Shown here: positions 1 to 10,468 of the stretch, piece by piece | Numbering within the stretch: position 1 is the first letter of the stretch | How the letters are laid out: each line of letters opens with the position of its first letter | Assembly: GCF_963678635.1 (NCBI RefSeq) | Contig: NC_087067.1 | Coordinates: forward strand, 5,992,647 to 6,056,646 | From: Symsagittifera roscoffensis | Taxonomy: Eukaryota; Xenacoelomorpha; Acoela; Convolutidae | Length of the DNA: 64,000 bases | Reading direction: 5' to 3' | Program-made: the position numbers and the translations under genes | Notes under the pieces: generated by a model | What the model was told of the DNA's origin: nothing | Database searches by the model: none | What the model saw: only the letters and a program-made list of their open reading frames with translations

Positions 1-480
1 CTCCAAATATACTGCTTAAATTTTCTATATATTTTTTAAAACAAAATAGCTTTATTAAAAATAGGTTTAAACAGCTTCACAAATTTCGGAAATCTCAATC
101 CTATAGTTGGTGCTGTCAGGGTAATCTCACAGAGTGGCGAGTATTGCCTCCAAAAAAAACAGCTCAACGCCTTTATACTCCGGGACCTGGCGTTCCTATG
201 AATTTTTAAACCTCCGATATAAACCTGATTTAATTTTTTTTCACTTTTCGAACCTACGGCGGTGTGATATGAAGTTACTCACAGAGGTTGCAGATGTGGC
301 CTCTTATTTTGACTGCTCAGATCCTTTCAGTGTTATCAGATCCAATCAGCTACCCATACACCCAACAAGCCATCGCTCTGTTAAGCTATCCTCCCAACGA
401 GCAATCAATCCGTCATGCTATCAGCATATCGATCAAGCCTTTTGTTCATCAAGCGATCCAACCAGCCATTGTGTCAGTTT
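1..480. other. AT-rich flank, no gene seen
   Basis: No convincing gene. Open frames here run into the CATC-rich repeat and have repeat-driven composition (Ser, His, Pro, Ile), so they are not called as coding. Confidence 0.5.
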
Positions 481-1640
481 TTAATTGATTGGCCCATCCA
501 TCCAGCCATCCATCCGTCAAGTCATCAATCTATCTAGCCATCCATCTAACCGGCCATCCATCCGTCCAGCCAGCAAGCCAATCATTAATTAATTTGCAAA
601 TCTCTGTAGCCATGCATCCAGCAAGCCATCCGTCCAGCCATCCATCAAGCTAACTCATCAAGTGATCCATCCGTCTTGCCATCCTTTCATCAAATCATCC
701 ATCTATGTAGCCATCCAAACAGCTATCTATCTATTCATCTATCCGTCTTACCAACCAGTCATCCATTCATCCTTTGAACCATCCATGCTTGCATTCAGCC
801 ATCGATCCCTTCATCTAGCAATGCATCCAGCCAGACATCCAGCCATCAAAGCAGCCACCACTCAAGCAATCCATCACTCCAACCAGCCATTCGTTCAACC
901 AGCCATGTATTCGTTCATCAAGAATGTCATCCACGCATTTATCGACCCTGCCGCCTGTCTTGCCCTCCTCAGTACTACCATGAATCCATCCAACCAGCCA
1001 TTCTACCATCCGTTAATCCTCCGGCAGTCCATCCACACATTCGGCCAGTCCTCCGTCCAGCCGCTCATCATCGATCTAACAATCCATCCATCTAGATATC
1101 ATTTCGTCCCGCATCCATCCCTCTAGCCATTTATGTATCCCATCAGGCTTTCACTCAGCCGTTCATTTCCATCTAGCCATCAATCCAACCAGCCTTCTCT
1201 CCATCCAGCAACCGATCCATTCAGCCATCCATACAACAATTCATCCATGCACCTGGTCATCGATCCATTCATCAGTCATCCCGCCATCACTTCAGCTAGC
1301 TTTCCTTTCATCTAGCTATCCATCCAGCCAGTCCTATATCTAGCCAACAACCCATGTGGTCTTTCAACCAGGCAGTCATCCATACATCTAGCCATCCATC
1401 CATCCTCTTATCATTTCAGCCATCGATGCATCAAGCCATCCATTCATCCAACCAGGCAGTCTTCGATCCAGCCGTCACTCAAGACATCCATCCTTCCGAC
1501 TAGCCATCCATGCGCCCATCTATCTATCCATCGTGCCTGCATTCCATCCTTTCAACAGTCCATTAATTGATTCAAACATCCATTGATCTATTTCATCCAC
1601 TATCCAGCCATCCTTAAAACCAGCTAAACATCCATCCATC
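480..1640. repeat. Degenerate CATC/CCAGC low-complexity repeat
   Basis: Long run of imperfect copies of CCATC and CCAGC words (for example CATCCATCCAGCCATC), with related words starting from about 350. The units drift in length, so this is an old minisatellite or simple repeat. Open frames on both strands (for example 662-1126 plus and 815-1009 minus) encode only Ser/His/Pro/Ile-rich repeats and are judged to be by-products. Confidence 0.85.
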
Positions 1641-1644
1641 TAAC

Positions 1645-2074
1645 CAGGGGTGGATCTAGGATTTTCTCGAGGGGGGCGGATTTTCAAAAAAAATCAAAAA
1701 TTTTGACGACTTTTTTTTTTAGGTCGACCAAATTGATTTTTCGAGCTCTCCCAAAGCACTGTTATGCCCCTATTGTGGCTAAATTTGTCTGCACCGCAGG
1801 AAAATTTTTGAAAAAACAGTCAAAAAGCCGTTTTTGGGCACTTTTTGAAAAATTTTGACAAAAAAAATCGCGTTTTTTTTTGGCGCGCGCTCCCCCTCAA
1901 AATTAGTATATATTGGCGCCAAAGGCGCCTTTAGAAAAATTTTAGGGTCGGTCGGCCAAAAATGGATTTCCGAAAAAGTATCAAAGGGGGGACCCTTTGG
2001 GTCGGCAGGGGGTCGAATCCCTGAGGGGGGGGGGGGGGCGTCCCCCCCCCCCCCCCCCCCTAAATCCGCCCCTG
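1645..2074. mobile_element. hAT-type MITE, non-autonomous
   Basis: A 430-bp element flanked by the 8-bp direct repeat CATCTAAC (1637-1644 and 2075-2082). Its ends are inverted: it starts CAGGGGTGGATCTAGG, and the complement of its end reads CAGGGGCGGATTTAGG. An 8-bp duplication with CAGGG ends is the known signature of hAT elements. No transposase is present. Near the right end a long G run (about 2024-2038) is followed by a long C run (about 2042-2060), which could form a G/C hairpin. The host site lies inside a CATC repeat, so a chance 8-bp match cannot be fully excluded. Confidence 0.75.
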
Positions 2075-2082
2075 CATCTAAC

Positions 2083-2744
2083 CTTTTTTTCTGTTAGAGA
2101 TAAATTTTGTAAATTTTCGGGAGCAGCTTAAGCTGCATAGGGCCTGCTAGTCCATTTTTAAAACTGAAAGTTGACGTGACGCTCATTGATATTTTTTGAC
2201 TTTCAAGTTATCGGATATATAAATCTTTGTTAAATGATCGTTTGTTTGTCCAATTAGAGATATTGTAGGCATATTTTATTGACTTTTTAATGGTATTGAA
2301 TACAATGAACATCATTCAGCCTCCAGTTTTAACTAACTTGCTTTGTGGGGTAAATGCGGGTTAAAAAGAGCCTCCTATTTTTTTTAGCTCAAAACAAGGT
2401 ATTCCGAGCCGTTGCCAAATCTTTTTACCCTTAATTAAAGAAGCTTAGTTTGATGATGGCATTTTTTTTGTTTCTTCACGCTGTCTGCGATCACATTTCA
2501 CCTGAAAACATTTTTTATTTGATTCCTTCAAATCAAAGTGTATTCATCTTTTTCATAAATAAATAACTAACTAAGGCTGACTTACGGCAAAGTTACCACA
2601 ATCAGTACATTGCATAATCTACTACGCCGCTGCTTAGAGATAGGCGAAGCAACTCTCATTCAAAATTAATTTTTTGCTTCCGTTTTTTAATAATTTCCGA
2701 CTGGTTGGTTTTCACGTACAATTATCATCTGTCTTTTTTCTCAG
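2083..2744. other. Unique AT-rich sequence, no gene seen
   Basis: No sustained coding frame. A perfect 14-bp palindrome, GCAGCTTAAGCTGC, lies at 2123-2136. Confidence 0.4.
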
Positions 2745-2854
2745 GCCTCTGACGAGACTCCATCATTTGAAAAAGAGAAAAATAAATCAGATTCTACATT
2801 TTAATTTTTGGTCCAACTGACACAAAATAGATCACTGCTCAAATCGTCAAAATG
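2745..2854 (+). other. Candidate 5' exon ending in ATG before a splice donor
   Basis: A pyrimidine-rich CTTTTTTCTCAG acceptor (ending 2744) is followed by 110 bp ending in ATG (2852-2854), then a perfect donor GTAAGT. An exon that carries only the initiator codon is common in animal genes, notably those for ribosomal proteins. The downstream exon would lie beyond the retroelement and was not identified. The assignment is inferred from splice signals alone. Confidence 0.28.
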
Positions 2855-4030
2855 GTAAGTTCTATTCAATGATTTTTCTGTTCCGACATGCATATGGAAG
2901 AAATTCTGAATAAGGGTAATTTTACACAAAATTAGATTTCACAAAATTTTGTTGGATATCACACTGAAGATCTTTCGATTGTGATTAAAAATTATATTAA
3001 ACAGTTTAAAAAAATCGCAATGACATCTTAAGTAAGTAAGTATAGATAATACTATACGAATAAATAACTAATGAATTTTATTCGCCATTGAAATATGCTT
3101 TTTACCATACTATGAAACTTTCAATGAGTATTGCCTCTTTTTTCAATCGAGTTTTTTTTTTTCATTTTATAGATCTTTTTTCAGCCGAGTATTTTTCAAA
3201 TTAGTGTTGTCTCTTGTGCGTGGTGTGATGAGAACTACACACCTGCGAAGAAAGTTATTAAATTGAGTTTGATCGACAATAGTTGATTTCAAAAAAAAAC
3301 ACAAAAAAATGTATGAAAAATTTCAAAAAAAAGATCAATGAAAACTTTTGATCTCATTCGATTTACGACTTAAAGTTTTAAGATATATCACTCGACCCAT
3401 TCCCATGATTATTTTTGGTACCTGGTTTTGCGTAGAAAACATAAAAAGAAGAAAAAACACGAAAACACCTGAATACGAAGTTCTCCCCATTTTCATTGGT
3501 CGATTTAAAAATTGAATGTAAGTTTTATAATTGAGGTTTTTTCTAGAAGTATCAAATTGTTCATTCGCTAGAAAAAAAGTTTACTTAAAGTTTTAACTCA
3601 CCTTGACTCATTTTTTTTAGTCACCAACTGCAATCCAATTTTTTGAGTATTCGCTTAGGGTGAGATAGTTTTATCAGGTTGTTTTTTTTTTTCGGCTAGC
3701 TGACTTTGGTTAGTTTAACTTTATATATTTATAGCCTATATTCATTTGCTTTTTATTTACACATGTGATGTAAGTTTTTTTTAAAATTTATTGCTGTTTC
3801 GATTTGGTAAAAGTGACTCGCGATATGAGTTCTTATAGCACGCATAAGCGGTGAATTAAACCATGGTAATTTGAATTGAGTTCCCCGAAATATGGTCCGA
3901 ATAATACAATACGAGATGCATACTGCATCTATTTGTATTTAACATAGCTTGCGGATACAAAATTGTTTGTTTCATTTTTTTTCAATGATTTAATTGATGT
4001 TTTTGAGGCCAATTTTTTTCTTCAGCTTTA
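2855..4030. other. AT-rich unique sequence (intron-like), no gene seen
   Basis: No coding frame. The segment ends in a pyrimidine tract and CTTCAG (about 4010-4025) that looks like a 3' splice site. The retroelement begins nine bases later. Confidence 0.4.
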
Positions 4031-4034
4031 AAGG
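4031..4034. repeat. Target-site duplication AAGG (left)
   Basis: AAGG directly abuts the TG of the left LTR. The same four bases follow the CA of the right LTR at 22943-22946. Extending to five bases breaks the match, so the duplication is 4 bp. Confidence 0.8.
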
Positions 4035-4444
4035 TGAGTTAGGACTGGGGTGTATAACTCATAGAGTAATTTCGGATAGGGTACACCGTCTGCTCGTCAC
4101 GCTATCTTATTTTCGGCCGGATAGATTCGTGCAACTTCTTAGTCTAATACCGATCCTAATCTTACTCTTATACTATCTAGTCTCAGGTTGTTTAACTAGT
4201 CTCTGCTAGGCTCAATAGATCTAGGGTATACTGGTTTATTGCGGCTGCTGAAGTGCTCGGGAGAGTCCAACTAATTTCTAAGTTAAATTCAAATCTCTCT
4301 GGTGCTGAAATTACAAGTAACTTCAGCACTTACAAATAAGTAGGTTGTTAGTTAGATGGATCATGATTGGTTAATATTAAATACTTTACATTGGTAAAAC
4401 ATTTAATTTATCCAATCATAAAATATAGTTTAGATCAGGTTCCA
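4035..4444 (-). repeat. 3' LTR
   Basis: 410 bp, matching 22533-22942 except at 4075 (G versus T) and 4342 (A versus G). In the sense direction it contains AATAAA (plus strand near 4231-4240), a likely poly(A) signal. It also contains an 8-bp inverted repeat, GTGCTGAA/TTCAGCAC (4302-4309 and 4322-4329), that can form a hairpin. The bases next to it inside the element read GGATGGG in sense, a weak polypurine tract at best. Confidence 0.92.
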
Positions 4445-6059
4445 CCCATCCGGGTTTTACAGAGTTTTTTAGAACAGTTCTTCTGTAATTCAAGGATGGA
4501 TGATGGACGTTGGTATTTGGCGAACATCATTTTTCTTTTGTTTCCTTTTTGTTAAGGAAGTTCCAGGGAGCTGGAGTTAAGGACATAAGACGTTGTGTTC
4601 TTCTTGTGACAACGACTGAGTCTCTGCAACAGCATCAATTCTGATTTCAGAATGGTTGGCTATGTCAGGTTTTTCTGTTCTTCGGAGAGAACTTCTTTTG
4701 TGTTTGATCTAGCTTGGGAATGGCGTGGAGATTGTGCGTGGAGGGGATGCCTGGTTACTCGGATCTGTACGTATACTTGAACATCGAGGTGGTCATTGGT
4801 CTAGTTCAATGAAGTCCTTTTCTGCGAAGTCAAGTCGTACTCTAAATCCTTTGAGTTGTGATTGTGAGCGGCATATCGATTGTAGTTGGTCATTCTCTCT
4901 CGAGTGTAGCGGGGTCGTCTTGTCTTTTGATGTTCGTCTTTGGTGTTGTATTCTGATCTATATATTGCATCATGTGATTTTACATTTTATAAAACTTTTA
5001 TTAGTTTAGTATTTTTTAATTATGATTTTAGTTAGTTGTTTTCACAAAAGCTTTTTGTTTTAGTTCGGTTATTTTGAAGAGTTACTCACCCTTGAGTAGC
5101 TCTTATTAAAAATAAAGGTGTGGTCACAAAGCGTGGATGTAGCGCGGTGGGTTAGGCCGGCTATAGAGCATGCTCAGGACGTCCTTTCCTGGTGGGTTAG
5201 GCCAGGTGTGGGAGTATAATTTCATGCGGTTTTTGTGAGGGGTCCTGTTATGTGACAACGTTTTATGTTGGGTTTGTTGTGGTTTTACTTATGTCTTGTT
5301 GGTTATGTACTTTTTCTAAAAAACAAATTGTTTGTGGTATGGGTTTGTCTTTCGACTTTTTTGTGTTTTATTATTTCTTTCTAAGACTTTGTAATAGTCT
5401 TCAAAAGAATAAATTATCCAGTTTTAAACTGGGTTAATCCGGTTTGGGTACCGTTGGTTTCCTTTTCTTAGTCATGCTGTTATTCTATGATTTGTGGTAT
5501 TTAGTAAGCTGCGTTGGTTAGTTTTGTTTAGTATATGATTCCTTTCCAACCGGGTTAAAGGAAAGTTTGAAACATGTTATTATATGTTAGAGTTGTTGAG
5601 TGTGAAAACTTGAAACTGAAATTCATTATTTTAAACAATTCTTCGTGGGCGAGCTGTGCGAGTGTGGATAGAATTTCTGTGTGAATGAATGAAAATATCA
5701 AAAGGTTAGTACTGCAATTGCGTTTTATTAATTTACTGCATAGAATTTGGAAATTTACTGCTAGTTATGGGGGAATTTTAAGATACAAATTTTCATCATA
5801 TGTAGATTTACTGCTTTTGGGGGAAAATATTATAAATTAATTTACTGCATTGGTATTATATTTATTTAATTGTTGGTGCAAAAGTTTAATAGGGTCTTAA
5901 ACAGTTTTGAAGAAGTTTGCTATTTTTTATTTTTCTTTTGTGAGTTTTTCAGATGATCGAGGATGAAGGCTAAAAATCTAAAGAAAACATGAATAAAGTA
6001 TGGTGAGTTTTTTAATATTTTAATTAGTTAGTAATATTTATTTAATTCATACTTACCTG
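4445..6059 (-). other. Retroelement 3' untranslated region
   Basis: 1.6 kb between the end of orf597 and the 3' LTR. No minus-strand frame of note; the plus-strand frames (4725-5009, 5252-5437) are antisense and lack protein-like composition. Two copies of GGTGGGTTAGGCC lie near 5147 and 5192, and TTTACTGC recurs several times between about 5750 and 5860. It may hold RNA export, packaging or polypurine-tract signals, but none is recognisable. Confidence 0.5.
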
Positions 6060-7853
6060 TTAGTCGTCGGGGAAAAAACCGTGGGGGAAGATGTCGTGAA
6101 TTAGTTCTGAAGTTGTTAGTAGTTTAGCTAAGATGCGGATGATATTTTTAGTTTGAAGCAGTGGCCAAAGCAATTGAAGTGCCTTAATAGTGGTTAGTTC
6201 TTCAGTGCCTACTGCAAACTCATAAGGTGTGTTTTGGATTAAGTTATATAATTTGTGGTTAAATTTAGTGTTGTGGATGAATTCTAAAATTGGGATTTCT
6301 ATAGGCTGTACAAACTCGTGCGGGATAAGGAAGGGTCGGGATTCTTCGGCGTTGAAGGTCTTGGTGATGGGGCAGAAAATATACATTTGGGTTATGGGGT
6401 CATAATTACGAAGAATACCATGGAGGTTAGTGTCTTTAATACAATATGTGAAATTTAGGAAATACGGTGAAGTGTATTTTGAATTGATGAATTGGAAACG
6501 ATGGTGTGGTTGTCTAGAGGGTGTGTGGAGGTCAAAGTGATTTTGGATGAAACGATAGTAACTGTATGTATGTGTTTGTTTAGTGCGCAACATAATATCG
6601 TGTGAGCAGTGTAAATCTCTTTCGTGTGGTGCAAGGAAATGAAAGGTTAGTGAAAAGATTTGGAAGCGTTCTTTAAAACTTTCGTATGCTTGTGTGTTTG
6701 TTAGTGCTTCTGAAATAATGTGATCAAACTTTCGGTCGAAGATGTTTAGTGTAAATACATATGGTGTCTTGATGAAAAATTTCTCGGTGATTTGTGGATT
6801 AGCGAAGCGATCGTCGTCTAAGAATTGATCTTGGTTAGCTCTGATGATGTTGTGATCGTAGTATTCTAGTGTATATTCATTAGCTCTAGGTGCAGTGTGT
6901 ATTTTTAGTGATTTTTTATATCCTACGTAAGTAAACTGTCTAGCGGTGAGTGGTGTAGTTAGTCGATATAGCATATCTTTGTTTCGGTCTATATCGATGG
7001 AAGTGTTGGTTAAAGGTAAGCAAAGAGGGTTAGTGAAATGATAGTATGAGGTCCAAGAGAGAGTGGGCATTAAAACGTATTCGTCTACAAAGTTGCGTGT
7101 TTCGTTAGCGTCATGAGGGGTGTTTAAGGTGTATTGTGGAAATGAGGGTAAAGTGATAGCTAAAAATTCTTTAGTGTTAGTATGCTGGGGGTGGTTGATG
7201 TATTCACGGGCTGTTCCTGGTTTTGCTGGGAAAGGATGGTTGGGGAACTTTCTTTTAAAAGTGCGGTAAGCTCTATTAGTGTTGAGTGAGGATTCAGTTG
7301 ATGTGGATGATGGTGCTAATGATTCAGTATAATTTGAAGAGGGTGTAGGGGGATTGGATGAATTTGTAGTGGAGGAGATTTGGTTTATGGTCGGGGTGTT
7401 AAGGTGGTAGGGTTGTTGTTGGAGGGTAATAAAATTGTCTAGCTCTGGGGAGATTCGGGGGGTGTCTGGAGATGATTGGTCAGAATGGTATGAGGAATAG
7501 GTTGGGGTAACTTGGGAAGCATAAGAGGGTGTGGGAGTGATTGGGTCAGGGTGATTTGACAATATGGGTTGAAAAGGAGGTTGAGAAAAATGAGAAGGGT
7601 TATGAAAATTATTGGATGGAGATGGTTCTGAGTCGGCAAATTCATCGGGGGTTTCAATATTCGGGTTATTTAGCTGTGAAATGGAGTATAAAACTGAAAT
7701 ATGTGAGTTAGTGTCGGAATTCATGCCTGATGTTACATTGCTAGATGGAAAATCGGGTGGCGGAAAAGCGAAAAGTGGTATTATTGGGATTGAAGAGGTA
7801 AGGTTGGTTGGATGGGAATTTGATCGATGGAGTGATCCAAGTTGGCGGCTCAT
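6060..7853 (-). CDS. orf597, retroelement 3'-terminal protein of unknown function
   Basis: A 597-residue frame, the last gene of the element. Residues 1 to about 190 are Pro/Ser/Thr/Asn-rich and look disordered. From about 200 on, the composition becomes globular, with many aromatic residues (Phe, Tyr, His). No signal peptide or clear membrane segment is visible, and no family is recognised. Its ATG (7853-7851) overlaps the env stop codon in the four bases ATGA (7853-7850), so it may be translated by termination-reinitiation after env. By position it resembles accessory or regulatory genes 3' of env in complex retroviruses, but no similarity supports that. It could also be a structural protein. 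Confidence 0.75.
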   Translation of the reverse strand: MSRQLGSLHRSNSHPTNLTSSIPIIPLFAFPPPDFPSSNVTSGMNSDTNSHISVLYSISQLNNPNIETPDEFADSEPSPSNNFHNPSHFSQPPFQPILSNHPDPITPTPSYASQVTPTYSSYHSDQSSPDTPRISPELDNFITLQQQPYHLNTPTINQISSTTNSSNPPTPSSNYTESLAPSSTSTESSLNTNRAYRTFKRKFPNHPFPAKPGTAREYINHPQHTNTKEFLAITLPSFPQYTLNTPHDANETRNFVDEYVLMPTLSWTSYYHFTNPLCLPLTNTSIDIDRNKDMLYRLTTPLTARQFTYVGYKKSLKIHTAPRANEYTLEYYDHNIIRANQDQFLDDDRFANPQITEKFFIKTPYVFTLNIFDRKFDHIISEALTNTQAYESFKERFQIFSLTFHFLAPHERDLHCSHDIMLRTKQTHTYSYYRFIQNHFDLHTPSRQPHHRFQFINSKYTSPYFLNFTYCIKDTNLHGILRNYDPITQMYIFCPITKTFNAEESRPFLIPHEFVQPIEIPILEFIHNTKFNHKLYNLIQNTPYEFAVGTEELTTIKALQLLWPLLQTKNIIRILAKLLTTSELIHDIFPHGFFPDD

Positions 7854-10468
7854 CGTGGGCTAAAAAAATTATTATTTTGAGATTGAAAAGCGGTGGTATG
7901 TGGTTGTTCAATAATTTGTTCATAAGTATTATCATCTTGTGATTGATGTGTTATTATATGTTGGACGGGACTTTGTGATGTGGTGAGTCTAAAATTTGGA
8001 TTATGTGTGATGGCTAAATTTCGAAAATTTCGTGGGACTAGGGATAGTGGATGGTTATTTGGTAGGGGTGGTAATTGTGGTGCCGTTGGCTGTGTGTCGA
8101 CATTGTTATGTTCTTCGTTGTATGTATTTTGTCGTGTTGTTATTTTTGTGTTATATTCTTTTATTTGTGCGTCTAAAAGAATTTTGCTTATAGATGTGGA
8201 AAAAATTCCAAAAAATCCTGCAAAGAGTATGCGTGCTACGCTTGCTTGTCTGTTTACTTGTGTGTGTATAGCACATGTATTGTAGATTCCTTTTAAGAGT
8301 GAGAAAAGAAATCCAATAAAGTTGAACATTGCGTATAAAATAGTCAATTTTTCTAAGATGTAGTAGGGCCATCCTAGAAAATCAAGGATTTCATTCTTGA
8401 GTGTAACAAAGCTAAAAATGTTAATTGGTGATATATCTTGGGGACGGTATTTTTCGCCGTTTAGATATATATAATCTTTAATGTCTTTAAAATATCCGCT
8501 ATAGTCTTGCGTGTAGATATCGGCAAATCCTGCGGTTTCTGCAAGTTTGCGTAAATTTTGGTCTATTGATTGTCTTTGTATAGTGTCCATTTGTGTTAAT
8601 AATTCTTGGAATTGTTGTGTTCTAATGTGATGTTGAATATCTGATTTTGAATAGATTCCTATTGATTGTAAGTCTATATTTGGGTTTCGAGCAATAGCGC
8701 GAATGCTTTCTGGTGAAAATTTTTTGAGTGATTGCATTAATGTGGGGTATGGAGTGAGAAGATAATATTTATTTTCATCAGGGTTTAGTTGTACTACATT
8801 GTGGCTATTTTCTGATCCACATGGGACTGCGGTATCCCAGAAATAGGTTCTTCGTGAAAGTGTATCCACGAAATGTACTTTATTCTTATAAAAGATAGGG
8901 ATTCTTTTATAACATCGTTTATCTTCAAAAACGTATAGTGGTGATACTTTTTTAGTACAAGTATAAAACCATAAGATGTTTCCTTCGTAGTCTAAAAAAT
9001 TTGATCTATTTCCTGATAATAAGTATCCTGCGTAGGGTATTTTTAATACTGCTAGTGCAAGTGATTGTAATATTTGTGTTCGTTCTAATTCACATAGTTG
9101 GTGTAGTGTTTCTAATTCGGAGAGTGACATTTCTTGAAAAATGCGGCTAATTGTATAGTCTAGTTTCATATCTAAATGAATATCATAGTGGATATTACCG
9201 AAATATGTAGTATTCATTAGTGATAATTCTTGTAAGCGTGTGCTTCTGGTGTCATAAGGTTTTAGATGTCCACCAGGTTGTCCGTTGCTTTTTTCAAAAT
9301 TAACTGGTATATAGGATGTTCCTTCGTTTAGAGGATGACCTGTGGCATATGGGTCGATTTTTACTTTTCCAGTGGTCATGTCGAATCCTTTTTCGTATTC
9401 AACTAATATTTCAGAGTATTGTGTTCTGTGAAGTGGATTCCTGTATTTACATGCAAGTTCTGTTTCTTGATATATTTGAAAACGTGTCAATTTATTTTCT
9501 ATATTGTCTATGTTTCTAAAATCGGAACTTAGTTTGCGTGATGGATGGACTTGTTCATATGGAATTGATTGTATGAAATATTTTTCGTGAAATTTTATCA
9601 TACGAGCGTGTATTTTTGCTACTTGAAATGTTGTACATGTATCTTCGGGGAACCAAACAATTGTTGCTTGTGTTCTCGTTGTAGGGTCGCAATATCCTTG
9701 ATCATTTTTACAAGGTAGTCGGATTCCTTGATAGATCATTGTATTATCAGATAAATCTCGTGTGAGTTGTATTTTTTCGAGTTGTATTTTCCAATCGAAA
9801 AACATTATTTCTTGGTATCCTTTCTTTTTCGTGTCTGCTTTGCAGTTTGATGGGTTATTTATACCAATGTGTGGTATCCAATGTTTATCATGTAGGTCAT
9901 AGGTTAATCGTCCGTGTGCGCCGTTATACGGGTATTTTTCGTCTAGTTTTATATGTCCTTGGTGTCTTTCAAGTTGTGATTGATGTACAGAGTCTGAAAA
10001 AACTTGAAAATTTACTAACTTTTTTTGGGAGTTTTTATTTCGTGTGATGTTTAGTCTAAGTAATTCATTTTTACAATCGTCGGGATTGAGATGTAAAAGA
10101 CGTTCTATATTACTTTGATAGAATGATTCATGGTCAAGTCGGTTTTTGTTTCCGTTCGAGACTTGTGAACAATGTACTTTCTTTTCGGAAAATGTTGCTG
10201 TGAATTTATAACCTGTAACTGTTGTTGCTCGGGCTTTTGAATAGAGTGTTGCTATTATATCTGTGGTTTCTATAGCTTGTGGTTCTGTTTCACAATGTGA
10301 TACTTGATTTATTGCATATTTGTGTAGTGTTTTTTGTTCATTTTCTTCGCAATCGTAATGTGTTACTAATAAATCTTGTGGTCCTGTACGAGGGGAAGGG
10401 TTTATGTTTTGATTTGAGGTTACTAGAAAAAGGAGTTGGAGAAAATTTAATAATTTTAGAATATACAT
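7850..10468 (-). CDS. env: Envelope-like membrane glycoprotein of the retroelement
   Basis: 872 residues. The N-terminus has a hydrophobic core (LLNFLQLLFLV) typical of a signal peptide. A long Cys-containing ectodomain follows with several N-glycosylation sequons (for example NIT, NTT, NRS). Near residues 690-715 lies a strongly hydrophobic stretch (ILYAMFNFIGFLFSLL), with a second around 745-765. The tail of about 100 residues is polar and Asn/Gln-rich. Architecture and position after gag-pol fit an envelope fusion glycoprotein, as in errantivirus-type Ty3/Gypsy elements. The donor virus family was not determined; the Cys spacing near the N-terminus loosely recalls glycoproteins of negative-strand RNA viruses, which is only a hint. 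The ATG lies 13 nt inside the end of orf378, and the stop overlaps the orf597 start. Confidence 0.75.
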   Translation of the reverse strand: MYILKLLNFLQLLFLVTSNQNINPSPRTGPQDLLVTHYDCEENEQKTLHKYAINQVSHCETEPQAIETTDIIATLYSKARATTVTGYKFTATFSEKKVHCSQVSNGNKNRLDHESFYQSNIERLLHLNPDDCKNELLRLNITRNKNSQKKLVNFQVFSDSVHQSQLERHQGHIKLDEKYPYNGAHGRLTYDLHDKHWIPHIGINNPSNCKADTKKKGYQEIMFFDWKIQLEKIQLTRDLSDNTMIYQGIRLPCKNDQGYCDPTTRTQATIVWFPEDTCTTFQVAKIHARMIKFHEKYFIQSIPYEQVHPSRKLSSDFRNIDNIENKLTRFQIYQETELACKYRNPLHRTQYSEILVEYEKGFDMTTGKVKIDPYATGHPLNEGTSYIPVNFEKSNGQPGGHLKPYDTRSTRLQELSLMNTTYFGNIHYDIHLDMKLDYTISRIFQEMSLSELETLHQLCELERTQILQSLALAVLKIPYAGYLLSGNRSNFLDYEGNILWFYTCTKKVSPLYVFEDKRCYKRIPIFYKNKVHFVDTLSRRTYFWDTAVPCGSENSHNVVQLNPDENKYYLLTPYPTLMQSLKKFSPESIRAIARNPNIDLQSIGIYSKSDIQHHIRTQQFQELLTQMDTIQRQSIDQNLRKLAETAGFADIYTQDYSGYFKDIKDYIYLNGEKYRPQDISPINIFSFVTLKNEILDFLGWPYYILEKLTILYAMFNFIGFLFSLLKGIYNTCAIHTQVNRQASVARILFAGFFGIFSTSISKILLDAQIKEYNTKITTRQNTYNEEHNNVDTQPTAPQLPPLPNNHPLSLVPRNFRNLAITHNPNFRLTTSQSPVQHIITHQSQDDNTYEQIIEQPHTTAFQSQNNNFFSPR

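Noticed and set aside
134..1315. Frames at 134-484, 662-1126, 815-1009 and 1133-1315
   Set aside because: They are by-products of the CATC/CCAGC repeat, with repeat-driven composition and no start or splice context.
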